From: Piper betle
Lineage: Eukaryota > Streptophyta > Magnoliopsida > Piperales > Piperaceae
Direction of reading: 5' to 3'
Length of the DNA stretch: 64,000 nt
Assembly (NCBI GenBank): GCA_033002965.1
Contig: JAURVB010014451.1
Location: 1-64,000, forward strand
In this document: one piece after another, positions 26,131 through 42,102 of the stretch
Position numbering within the stretch: position 1 is the stretch's first letter
Layout of the letters: each line of letters starts with the position of its first letter
Made by a program: the position numbers and the translations under genes
Notes under the pieces: generated by a model
Seen by the model: the letters and a program-made list of their open reading frames with translations, nothing else
What the model was told of the DNA's origin: nothing
Databases searched by the model: none

Positions 26131-26299
26131 ACGGATGATGTGTACACGGCGGCGGCGGACGGTGACTTGGACAAGCTGCAGCGGTTGGTGGAGAGGGAGG
26201 GCTGCTCCGTCACCCAGCCCGACGGGCTCGGCTACTGCTCGCTGCAGTGGGCGGCGCTCAACACCCGGACCACGGCCGCGCAGTACATTGTCGAGGTGT

Positions 26300-27470
26300 T
26301 GTGGATAGTTGATCGGATGTTTTGGTTTGTTTTTGGTTTTTTGACTGAACTTTGTAGCTTTGTAGTTTGGTGGTTTGCAGGTGATACAGTCGGTGAAAGA
26401 ATGGTTCCTGGATTGGATAGTAGCTTGTGTTCTAGTGTAGACATGGATACAGATGAAATTCTTGAGTAGGAATCATTTTATTTTTGGTAGTATATATAAT
26501 TTGGGGTGCAACTGATGTATAAAATTTGGAGCTGTGATAATTGATTAGAAGTTTGAATTGTTTTGGTTTTTTCTTTCATTGAAGTTTGTAGTTCTGTAGT
26601 TTGGTAGATAGATTGCAGTTGATACAGACAGACTGAAAAAATGTTATTTGATTGGATGTTAGCTTGTGTTCTAGTACTAACATGTATATAGGTGAAATTC
26701 TTGAGTGAGAATCGTCTCACTGTTGGTAACCTATTTAAATTCGAACTGATATAAAATTTTGATTTCTCGTAGAAGTTTGAATTCTGAGTTGGAGCTGAAT
26801 TTTTATTCAGTTAATACATGTTGTGGAAACTGGTTTTTGATTATATACTACGTTGTGACTTGGTACCAAGGCTGGAATCATCTAATCTTGGTAATTTCCT
26901 TGGTGACGAACTGGTTTGCAATTTTGATTTTAGTTTAGTGCGCACCGAATTTTAAGTTGGATCAGAGTTGGAGCTGATTATGTAGTTTGTTTGTCTATGG
27001 CTAATTCATGTCATGACAAGTAGTTCAATGATTAGATGCTAAAAATTTTTTAATTTTTTTGTCTTTGTACGTATTATTTCTATCTATGTTATATTCATCA
27101 AATAAGAGTGGCAAACTGTTCTTTGATCAGGTGTTACTTGTTTTTTGGCATTAATGTGGACATAAATGTGAATCTTGAGCTAGATTCTTCTAATTTTGGT
27201 AGCTTATTAGCAGACAAACTAATATGCAATTTTTATTTTAGTTTTAGAGTGCTCCGATTGACTTTGATCATAGTAAGTGTCATTTGATAGATAGCATCTT
27301 TTGGTCGACAATTAGCACGTATTGTGTCAAATTGTTTTATCCAGATACTAAGGTCATTGAATTTAACTAGTTGTGTTTACTGTCTCCATGATAGTGTTCG
27401 CCAGCTAATATTAGCATGCACAGAAATGAAAAGTTCAATAAGAATCATCTTATTTGGTATACTTGATGAA
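26300..27470 (+). repeat. Intron 1 made of tandem imperfect copies of a 200-245-base unit
   Basis: Units share TTGGATAGTAGCTTGTGTTC / TTGGATGTTAGCTTGTGTTC, an ACATG(G/T)ATA motif, GAAATTCTTGAGT and AGAATC(A/G)TCT, ending near TTGGTA. The first two units (about 26300-26545, 26546-26790) are clear. Three weaker ones (about 26800-26960, 27090-27240, 27330-27470) follow, and the last abuts the exon 2 acceptor at 27473. Confidence 0.6.
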
Positions 27471-29964
27471 CAGCTTGGAGGAGATGTCAACGCCGCTTAT
27501 CATACGGGACAGACATCTCTCCATTGGAGTGATGTTTGGGGTGCGATCCAGGTTGTGGAGCTTTTATTGCAGGAGGGAGCTCGTGTTGACGCCACTGATT
27601 CGTACGGTTATCAGGTTTGATATTCTCTTTGGTACATTTTCTTTCTCTTTGTGTTAATGAAATTTTAAGGAAGCCTGAGGAATATTTTTTAGTTGAAGAA
27701 CTATTTAGTGTTTTGAGCATTTTGGCTAGTTGGCTAGGACAATATGTAATAACATCATGTTTTGATTATTGTCCAAACTGTATGCAATCATTTTGACGTG
27801 AATTCAAGTTTCGGCTGATTTGTTTTTATTTTGGTTGCCACTACAACACTTAATAGATTGAATCAATATTTGGAGTTTGTTGATTTGGCTGATCACCCTA
27901 TTTTTTTTACTATAGCCATCTTTCAATCTGCACTCCATGTTGAACTTTAGTGGCCTAGTTGCATATTCCAGGTTGCAATTGCCAGCAAGGGTAAAAATAA
28001 AATCCTTTTTTTTCTTTTTATAATTTCACTTTACTTACTGCAGACAACCCATGTCGCAGCACAATATGAAAAAATGGAATGCTGGTATTGATGTACCATG
28101 ACAATGATGGGAGAAGCCCCTTCTCTGGTATCTGCGTATATGTGCTCACCTCTATCTACTTTTCTTCTATAGACATTTAATCTGAATAACTAAGCTTTTT
28201 TTATGATTTTGGGAATGAATACCTGTTTCATTTGCATGTTTTCTATTTTTTAACATCAAGAGAACTGCTTGGTTTGTTCAATATCTTGTTTGGACCTTCT
28301 TTATTAAAAAGAAAAAAGAAAAAGAAAATAATTAAAACAGCATGGTTTATTCCATCATTTGAACTTGATGTTTATTGGGCTAATTCTTAGTAGTTATAAA
28401 TTATGATTTCTAGTGGTGGTTCCGCCCTATAAAACCCAATGAGATGGTAAGAGGACACTTCAAATAGGGGTTTACAGGTTTCAAACTTGGTCTAGTACTT
28501 CCATCTTTTAGCAATGGGATGATCCGATGAAGAAAAGGTGTGGTGGTATCGTGTCATGATTGTTTTTAAATTTGCCCCTCCCTATTTGGAGGTATTTTAT
28601 TATATACGTTCAGTGTACCACATGGGTTTTATTGGTATAGGTCCGATGAGAGCCTTTCCTCGAATAACTATAACTACTATAATTGTTATATACTTCTCTA
28701 GAATATTGTGTCTAATGAGCTATTTATTAGTCATGAACTTCAATTTAAGTTCAGAAGCGAACTTTTTCGTTTGCTATCTTGCTCTTTCATTTGCCTTCTT
28801 GCTTCCCTTCCCAAACACAGATCCACCTAGTGCAAAAAATTATTTGTGGCCATTGTAGTTGTATATATAATTTAGTTTAAAATATTTGCTTAGAAAGCAT
28901 TCTTCTTCCATGTGCGTAGAGATAGACGAGTGGGCTTGTGAAATCTAGTCTTCATTATTTCTTGCTAACTACTTTTTTATGCAAAATGTTTTTACTTGTG
29001 CTCAAAGGGCTGCTTATAAAGGTTTTGCTGATAGTGTACGCCTTCTTCTATTTCTTGATGCGGATAGGGGTCGCCGAGATAAAGAGGGTAAGTTTCATCA
29101 GATTGTTTACTATTTTTCTGATTTCTTTTTATTTGGAATAACCTACTGATGACTTCCTCTTGTGTAAATAGGTTGTACCCCTCTTCACTGGGTTGCCATT
29201 AGGGGTAATTTAGAGGCATGTACAGTCATAGTTCAAGCAGGGAAGAAAGAGGACTTAATGATTACTGACAACACTGGGTTTACACCTGCACAATTGGCTT
29301 TTGACAAGAACCATCGACAAGTTACCTTTTTTCTTGTAGGTATTTCATTTGGGAGGTTTTATGTTGAAAGCATTTATCTTTAAAAATGTTTGTAGTTGCT
29401 CTTTTAAATTATAGAGTGGTGTTTATGGAAATTAGAAGGGGAGAAGGTGAATGATATAAAACAATATCTAAAAATTTAGTAGATATGTTGGTATGGCCAA
29501 CACTTTTGGCTCATTATTCTGACCTGGACATTACTGGGATAGGTAGTGAATCATATAATTGCTGGTTCTTTTATTGGTAGGATGGCAATTTGTAGGACTA
29601 GAAGTTGATTGCTTGGTTTTCTTTCCTGGATCTCAAGGTCATCTTGTGGCCCAAGAAGGGAAAAACTCTGAGATTCCCTTAAAAGCAAAAACATAATCAA
29701 CTATAGAAAAAAACATTGATTGCAAAACCACCTTGGAGTGATCTTAATACTTTCTTGCATCTTATGTATCTAGCTGAGGTCTCTCCAAGGCTGCAATCGT
29801 GGCTCCAAAGTGTTCACACACTGACTTGGATTTGTGTTCCAAGTGCTTATGAATGCCAAAATGTTGATAGTCGGATGCCCGCTCTTCCTGACACCTTGAC
29901 TTTGGATCGGCAATGTAATGACTAGTGACTATTTTGTGAAATTTTACTTTTGAAGGGCTAGTCA

Positions 29965-30370
29965 TATAAGATCCCCCAATTAGTTTGTTAGTCCATTTAG
30001 TCTTACATCCAATATTTACCGAAGTAAGATTAAATATATTAATGAGGATAATATTTAAAATTTTGTACTTGGTTAACTATTTTTGAAAAAATAATTAGGC
30101 CTATTATTTTGTAGTAATTGGGTCGAGCTATTACAACTGGTATCAGAGCCAATCCAGGACCGTGTTTAGATATAGATTTAGATTAGGTTTTCTTTAAGGT
30201 GGGTGGAATATAAGATCCTCAAATTAGTTACTTAATTCTATATCCAATACCTAATGGGGTAAGATCTAACATATTAGTGGGGATAATATTTATAATTTTT
30301 AACTTGATTAACCACTTTTGAAGAAATAATTAGACTCAACATATTCCATTAATTGGATCAGGCTATTATA
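29965..30370 (+). mobile_element. TRIM element in an intron of the DHHC pseudogene
   Basis: Two direct repeats of about 165 bases: 29965-30135 and 30209-30370, each starting TATAAGATCC(C/T)C and ending GGCTATTA-like (GAGCTATTACA, GGCTATTATA). Directly after the first is TGGTATCAGAGCC (30138-30150), a perfect-looking tRNA-Met primer-binding site. Before the second is a purine-rich AAGGTGGGTGGA. The interior is only about 70 bases and non-coding. The repeat starts may be mutated from TGTAAGATCC. Same family as 43405-43846. Confidence 0.85.
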
Positions 30371-31000
30371 GTTTAACTTATTTTTGGCAAATTGTATGGC
30401 GCATTTACTTCTTAAATTTCACTTTTATTGAAAAGTCACATTGTTTTCTTTGTCATCTTTGTGGTCCCTTCATTTTATCATGGCTAGTACCATGGAATAT
30501 GTTGGTGTATGTTGTATGTGCAGTTTCTACAATCTGAAGGTTAGTTATTGCTAGCAAAGAATATGATAAAGAGCATTGACAAACTTTTTTGCATGTTTTG
30601 ATCTATAAATAAACTATTACGATGCTTGATTTATAACTTAATATCCCTATTTTATATGGTAGGGAAATGCACCAAGAATGTTGGATAAGTGATGTGATGG
30701 GAACACCTTGCCTGGAAGAGTTTCAAAATTGGGGTTTTCACCTGTTCTGTTGTTTCTTATTTTAATGCTACTTACTATATATATTCATTCAGCAATAACT
30801 GGTAAACTGCCTTATCATCTTCTTCTGTACTTCTGAATTACCAAATGAATAATGAGGTTTTTAGATTTTTTTTCTGTGATAGTTTTTATGCTTTGGAGTG
30901 TGTTAGTTATTTAAGTTAACCCATTGTAGTAAATTGTTATTTGTTATGAAGCTTGCATTGTATTTGAATATTTATACTTGTAGAGAAGTAGCTAGAAACA

Positions 31001-31080
31001 TTGTAGGTCATCTGCCTTTAGTTGCTTGGAAAGGATATTATTGTAGGTCATCTGCCTTTAGTTGCTTAGAAAGGATATTG
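31001..31080 (+). repeat. Tandem duplication of about 39 bases
   Basis: ATTGTAGGTCATCTGCCTTT followed by AGTTGCTT(G/A)GAAAGGATATT occurs twice in direct succession, one base different. In the intron between exons 6 and 7 of the DHHC pseudogene. Confidence 0.9.
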
Positions 31081-32479
31081 TTTCTGTTTTTATGTCAACT
31101 ACCGGCTTTCTAGTGCTTACATTTTCTTTAATTCACAGCCCAGTATATAAAGTTGATGGCAGCGTTCAGCCTATTTGCATGGTCGGGTGTTTTCCTTGCT
31201 ACCTCTGGGCTATTTATGTTTTACCGTTGTAGCAGGTATTCAACTTTTAATTCAGATGTAGTATATGTTGTGATTTTTATCATACACACTTATTATATTC
31301 CCCACGATAAAAGAGGCTGACTAATGCGAAAGTGGGTAATTGGAAGGCATTTCAGAATATTCAAACTGAGTATAGGGTTTTTATGGCAGTGTAGAATGCC
31401 TGAAGGATTGGTGCCCTGTAATCAATGATTTCCACTGTGGGGGATGATGTTGTTTATGTTAGTACTTAATAGAACAGGCTTCTTTAGTCCATCTGTTTTT
31501 GTCATACAATAATCTTGGTATTGATTTGTGAATTTTTTTGCAGTGAAATGAAGAAATGAGAAAAAATTGTTGTTAGAATCAGTCGCAAGTGCATAGTTAG
31601 TCATTCTGAGATAATCAGTACATAATTTAGCTTTATTTTTTAGTGTCAACTAGGAATTCTGTACATAGTTTGTAAGATTTTTTAGGTATTTATATAGATT
31701 TATATGTTCTTTACATGTTCTAGCAAGGTAACAATTTGTTGAATTATGAAAATTGTAGAAAGGACCCTGCTTTCATCAAAATTGAATTATAAGATTCCAG
31801 AAGCCAAAAGGATGATGTAAGTGACCATATTTCTCTTTAATATAAGATTGTACTGATGATTTTGTTAAATTTATACAATTTATTTGAGTTTCAGTAGTAT
31901 CCTTACTTGAATATCTTGCTTATCTACATTTCTCTGAGTAATAATTTGCTATCATGCTTATTAGCTATCTGCATTTGTCAAGGAAAAAGTTAATTTGTCA
32001 GAGTTCATTTCAGGGTTTTTTTATAGACGAGTTCTTCCCCTTTTTCTGTCCTACTTAAAGTAAGAGCATCCAAAAAGAATGTAGATGTAGTAACTGTAAT
32101 GCTCCAATAAAGAGAACCTAGCCTCACTTGTTAAGATGGTTTAGGACATTTGATTTGGCTGAGGGGCTGGGATTTTAATACCCAGGCGTAGAGGGGGGTG
32201 GTTTGTTCTGTGTTTGGTGGTGTTAGCGTGTGGGGATTTGCCTTGTGAAAGGAGAACCAAAATCAGAGAACTATGGCATTCCTACTTGGAAAAGTTTTCT
32301 GGCTTTAAAATATTTTAATGAAAGTTCTATGGTGATTTTCCTGATATTTCTGTGTCATAATGAGGATATTTTTCTGTCATGAAGCAGAACTTTACAAAAT
32401 GTGAAAATGCATATTGTCTTTGTTACTGTTCTTGTGGGTTATTGGCAGCCGTATGCTGCAATTCAAAGCTGTATCTCTT

Positions 32480-33110
32480 ACACAAGGATTGGCCTTGGTA
32501 AGGTAGAACTCACAACTCAAACCAGAATTTGCTCCTGGGGAACAAAAACAAGAAGAAGAGTAGAAGCAGGGAAACAGTAGGAAGAAACCAGAGAAGATAG
32601 AGGGCGAACTTCAACTTTATTCAATGATAACAAATCTGTAAACTTGGTTGAAGCCTACACCCTCTTGTATATATACTAATCAACTCTCCCAAGTTAACTA
32701 GAATTACTTACTAATAACTCCATAAATCTGTCAACATAAGACTCCTACTCGTATTCTAACTAGAAAATATGAAAGATAACTATTCTTAACTATTATTACG
32801 ACTCCTGCTCATAGTGGAACTTTAAGAAAACATGAGCAACACAACTAATCAGCAAACTTATCATCTTCTTTACTTTTGACGTCATGTTCCTCTTCTTCAA
32901 TTGGTTGTTCTTCAATAGCCTTATCATGATCAGCAGCAATAGAATTCTCTCCTTTCGAATTCTTCCTCTTATAGACTATTCCACATCTAGATTTTTCAGT
33001 TTTATGAAAATAATTCTCTTCTACTTGTTCCAGATCAATAGAACTAGAAGAAGATGAAGAATCTAGGCTATGTAGATGCTCGGCATCAGTTTTTGGGATA
33101 AATTTGGCCA
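32480..33110 (-). mobile_element. LTR-like fragment with a short acidic open frame, origin unclear
   Basis: Read on minus, 32838-32500 resembles a Ty1-type LTR: it starts TGTTGCTCATG, has a TATA-like TATATATACAAGAGGGTG, then ATTGAATAAAGTTG (polyadenylation-like) and a T/C-rich leader. Just upstream, 32845-33130 is open and encodes a serine- and glutamate-rich, charged peptide (DSSSSSSSIDLEQVEENYF, then a KRKNSKGENS stretch, then EEQPIEEEEHDVKSKEDD). I do not recognise it. It interrupts the intron before exon 9 of the DHHC pseudogene. It could be the 3' end of a retroelement or a captured gene piece. Confidence 0.4.
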
Positions 33111-33474
33111 TCATGCAAGACTTGCTGCTTTGCAGGAACCTTTGCTGAGGGCTGAATTGAATAACCCTGCTCATTTGGCTGGGAACTGGTCTCAGCTATG
33201 TACCACATGCAAGGTTGCTTTTAACATTTTTATTTGAAAATGGGAAATTGTTCTTGTTGATTTCATTGATTTTGCTTCTTTTTTCTAAGTGCGATTGAGG
33301 TTGTACTTTAATCAGATTGTGAGGCCTCTGCGTGCAAAGCATTGCTCCACCTATGATCGATGTGTTGAACAGTTTGACCATCACTGCCCGGTTTCTAATT
33401 GTATTGGAGAGGTACTATAGAAGATCGAAATATAAGTTATGAATGTTTAGACTGTTGCATAATTCATTCCAACT

Positions 33475-34313
33475 CTGAGTTACAAAAATCGGCCAATTCC
33501 AAGTGGAATTGGCCGATTTAAATCAGATCGGAGGGTTTCCGATTCAAAAAATCATGCGAATCGGTCCGTGAATTGGCCGATTCGAGCTTATTTCGACCGA
33601 TTCGAGCCGATTCTGGAATCAGCCCAAATCGGCCGATTCCGGATGGCAGCGATAGACGGGATGGGGGGAGGATGGGGTGGCGACGGTGAGTGGCAAGCGG
33701 AGAGGGCGGCGATTGGGCGCCAGGGGGCTGGGTGGGGGGGAGAGGATCTGGAGGGGCAGAAGGGTGGCGGTACGGGGTGGCCGTGGACAATCGGGCCGGC
33801 GCAAGGGGGTGGTAGGTGGGACGGGGCGCGGGGAGGGGCGGGCCGACGGGGAGGCGGGACGGGGCGGCGGCAGCAGTGGGGAGGGACGGGGCGGGGCTGG
33901 CCGGGCACAGCAGCGGCAGCGGCGACGGGGAAGGAGGGCGGCGGGTGTGGGAGAGAATAGGGGAAAGAAATAAAGAAATAGTCATGACATTCTCTTAATT
34001 AAAACTTGGCTTGAATCCGATTCGATGTCAAAAATAATAACTAACTCTAAATAATTCAAAAAAATCCAAAAAATCCAAAAAATATGAAAAAATACCATAA
34101 AAGATAATATATATCATAATATCAACATAACATATTCTATAACTAATAACCGACCGATTTTGACTGAGTTAACATTTTTATATAGAACTGATTTGAACCG
34201 ATCTAACTAAACCGATTCCTAACCGATTTAGACCAATTCTATCCGATTCAATGACTCCCTCAAAACCGATTCCGATTCCGATTCTAATTTCGATTCCAAT
34301 TTTTGCAACTATG
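33475..34313. mobile_element. Non-autonomous hAT element (839 bp) with 8-bp target duplication
   Basis: An exact 8-base target-site duplication, TTCCAACT, flanks it at 33467-33474 and 34314-34321. Ends are inverted repeats: CTGAGTTACAAAAATCGG on the left and CATAGTTGCAAAAATTGG (reverse) on the right, 14 of 18 matching. Both ends carry many AATCGG/CCGATT hexamers (33488-33640 and 34140-34295). The centre (33650-33960) is strongly G-rich and produces long but meaningless open frames on both strands. No transposase is present. It lies in the intron between exons 10 and 11 of the DHHC pseudogene. Its right end closely matches the end of the transposase-bearing element at 61771. Confidence 0.9.
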
Positions 34314-35405
34314 TTCCAACTTATATTTTGTTTCACCTTTCTCATGATTGATTTCTTGTGCTGCAGAAGTTCAAATGGGATTTTTTATGTTCCCGGTTCT
34401 AGAAGTTTCTACAATGATTATTACTGGCATTATAACTTCTATAAGTATGTATTGTTCGTGTTTTGTTTCTTTTTACTTTTAGCAAGTATACAAGCAAGAA
34501 TAAGCTTGTCTTTGGACTGTAGGGATATGAGCTGATCCGATGGCTTCAAATTCATTTGGAACGTGGATAAATCATAAAGTCATTCACTGTACTGGTGCTA
34601 TTGCATTTTTAGTCATGGATTTTCTTCTTTTCTTTGGCGTTGCTGTCCTAACCATTGTGCAGGCCTCACTGGTATGTGGAGATTTTAGCTAAAAATAATT
34701 CTGTACTTAGTTATCTTATTGAGATAATTAAAAAAGAGGCCCTGAATTTTCCTCAAGGAATCTAGGAATGTAATATAAGAAATGCCTCTTTGATGTAAGA
34801 TTGACTGACACAGGTTTAGCTAGATATGTGTATAATACTTTTGGCTATTGAGAATGCTTTTTAGAACCAAGTCCAGATTTACTTTTGTCTGCTCTGAGAC
34901 ATTGCCTGTTTTGTCTTATTAACAATTAATCTTCTACATCTGTGCCCATCATTCACATGTAATATCCATGACTAACTTTTGCAAACTGATGTGTTTATAT
35001 ATTTCTTCTTTGTTAGATATCTCGCAACATCACAACCAATGAAATGGCAAATGCAATGCAGTATAACTATCACCGAGGACCTTGTGGGCAATTTAGAAAT
35101 CCATATGATCATGGCATTCAAAAGAATTGTTCGGAGTTTTTGATCAATTAATAAAATGAAGATGTGGAATATGTGGAGCGGCAGACCGTAAACTTAGAAG
35201 AGCCAAGAATGATTCAGATGACTCAAAACTTAAACGTATCCAAAATGGTGCTCATCATGCGAATGGCAATGGTCATGTTACTATAGATGTAGAGGCAAAA
35301 CCTCATTCCCGTGCTCATTCTTCTCGATGCAATCATAACCCTTGTAATGGTGGATCGGCAGTACCTTGAGGACATGGGCTTGTTCTCGGATCGAGACATT
35401 GGTAA

Positions 35406-36541
35406 ATACACTAGTACTTTCCCATAGCCAACATAATTGGCTTCTTGCCTTCTATCCCATTGAAGGTAGGATATACACGTTATTTATCTGTCTGTGAAGA
35501 AAATAGGAAATGCGCTTTCTTGAGTGGTATGCTAGCATTTAATTTTGCCTGGGAAATTTTGTGCATCTGTATGTCTATTTTTTGTTCCCAAACCAGCCGA
35601 TATTGATTGTTCTTTTCCAGAATTCGTTACTCTGCTTAGAATGTATACTGCTCTCAATGTGAAGATATATGGTTTACTTGCATGAAGCAATGCATATTGA
35701 ATTTTGTTGCTACGATCTTTTGAAGCTGGCCACGAGGATGCATTGAAAGAGAAGCAACTTTGAAGAGGAAATGCTGTCCGTAAGAAGGTTTCACAGTATT
35801 ACCAAGTTAATCCCCTCTTGAGTAATTTTTTTCTTTCATTCTTATAAAACTGTTTCAGCAGGCTGTAAGCATAGATTGAAGATCAATGGAATTTGTACAG
35901 TGCATGTGTAGTGGACTCTGGTTGAAATAGGGCCTCGCTTAGCAAGCAGAGCTTGCTAGAGCTTTTACAAGCTTCACTGTGCCCTTATTTTTGGGTTTTA
36001 GCTTAAATTAAAAATGTAAAATGGTTAAGGGCAGGAACTGCAATATCTTGAATCTACTTCTTTTTGGTTTTTTATTATGAAATAAATTAAACATATAAAC
36101 AGTTTTAGCAAAATAAGTAGCTTGGGTTAACATGAGCAATGGAGCCAAGTTCAGGTCAAGTTAGAATTAGCTTTATATGTTCGGAACACCCTATCCTGTA
36201 GGTCGATAACAACCGACAGAAGTGGCAAAATTATTTGGTGTAATGGTATGTGAGAACCGAGAAAAACCTAACCATTAGAGCCATTTGGGAACCAAGAAAA
36301 TACGACGATGCTCAAGACTCGAAGGGGACTACATTTGTGAAAAAACATGAATCCCATTTTAGAGGTTTCATACACATTTGGATTCCTACTTGTTACCTAA
36401 TAAACTCTTTTTGACACAAGGGTAATCACTTTTTACGGAAAAACGATTAACCAATTCCAAAATAAGAATGCGACATAATCAACTCAAAAGCTCAATTGCA
36501 GATAAAAAGGAAATGAAACCCTAATTTCAATAACTCCATCT
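35406..36541. other. Spacer between the DHHC pseudogene and the glycerol kinase gene
   Basis: No coding region is supported. It holds the decayed 3' flank of the pseudogene (to about 36000) and the 3'UTR and flank of the glycerol kinase gene (about 36350-36541). Confidence 0.6.
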
Positions 36542-42095
<5,554 letters not shown>

Positions 42096-42102
42096 AGAAG
42101 GC

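Larger units (their letters stand above)
26134..35405 (+). pseudogene. Pseudogene of ankyrin-repeat DHHC protein S-acyltransferase (TIP1/PAT24 type)
   Basis: Functional members are Golgi/plasma-membrane palmitoyltransferases needed for cell growth. All exons can be found with introns, so this is a decayed gene or DNA-level duplicate, not a retrocopy: 26134-26295 ([11 protein letters not shown]), 27474-27614, about 28044-28121, 29008-29087, 29172-29335 (ankyrin repeats), 30663-30801, 31139-31235 (membrane segments), 31759-31816, 33136-33213, 33316-33411 (Cys-rich/DHHC), 34367-34444, 34523-34671, 35017-35405. Damage: no start codon in frame; exon 3 lacks about 11 codons (GQTAFLYHIVS region) and has a 1-nt insertion; stops at 30690-30692 (TGA), 31790-31792 (TAA), 34528-34530 (TGA), 35149-35154 (TAA TAA); a T lost in the run at 34381-34386. 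In the zinc domain CSTC is CSTY (33352-33354) and the Trp after DHHCP is deleted; DHHC itself remains (33376-33387). The C-terminal tail (NGAHHANGNGHVTIDV) still matches the family. Confidence 0.9.

Noticed and set aside
28400..28560. Possible tRNA-derived SINE (GGTTTCAAACTT resembling a B box after GAGATGGTAAGAG)
   Set aside because: A box is poor, no tail or target duplication found, and only a single copy is seen here.
32090..32240. Possible SINE (ACTTGTTAAGATGG followed by GGGATTTTAATACCC)
   Set aside because: B-box match is too weak and no ends are visible.
33518..33985. Overlapping Pro/Arg- or Gly-rich frames on both strands
   Set aside because: All come from the G-rich core of the non-autonomous hAT element; low complexity, no motif, no homologue recognised.
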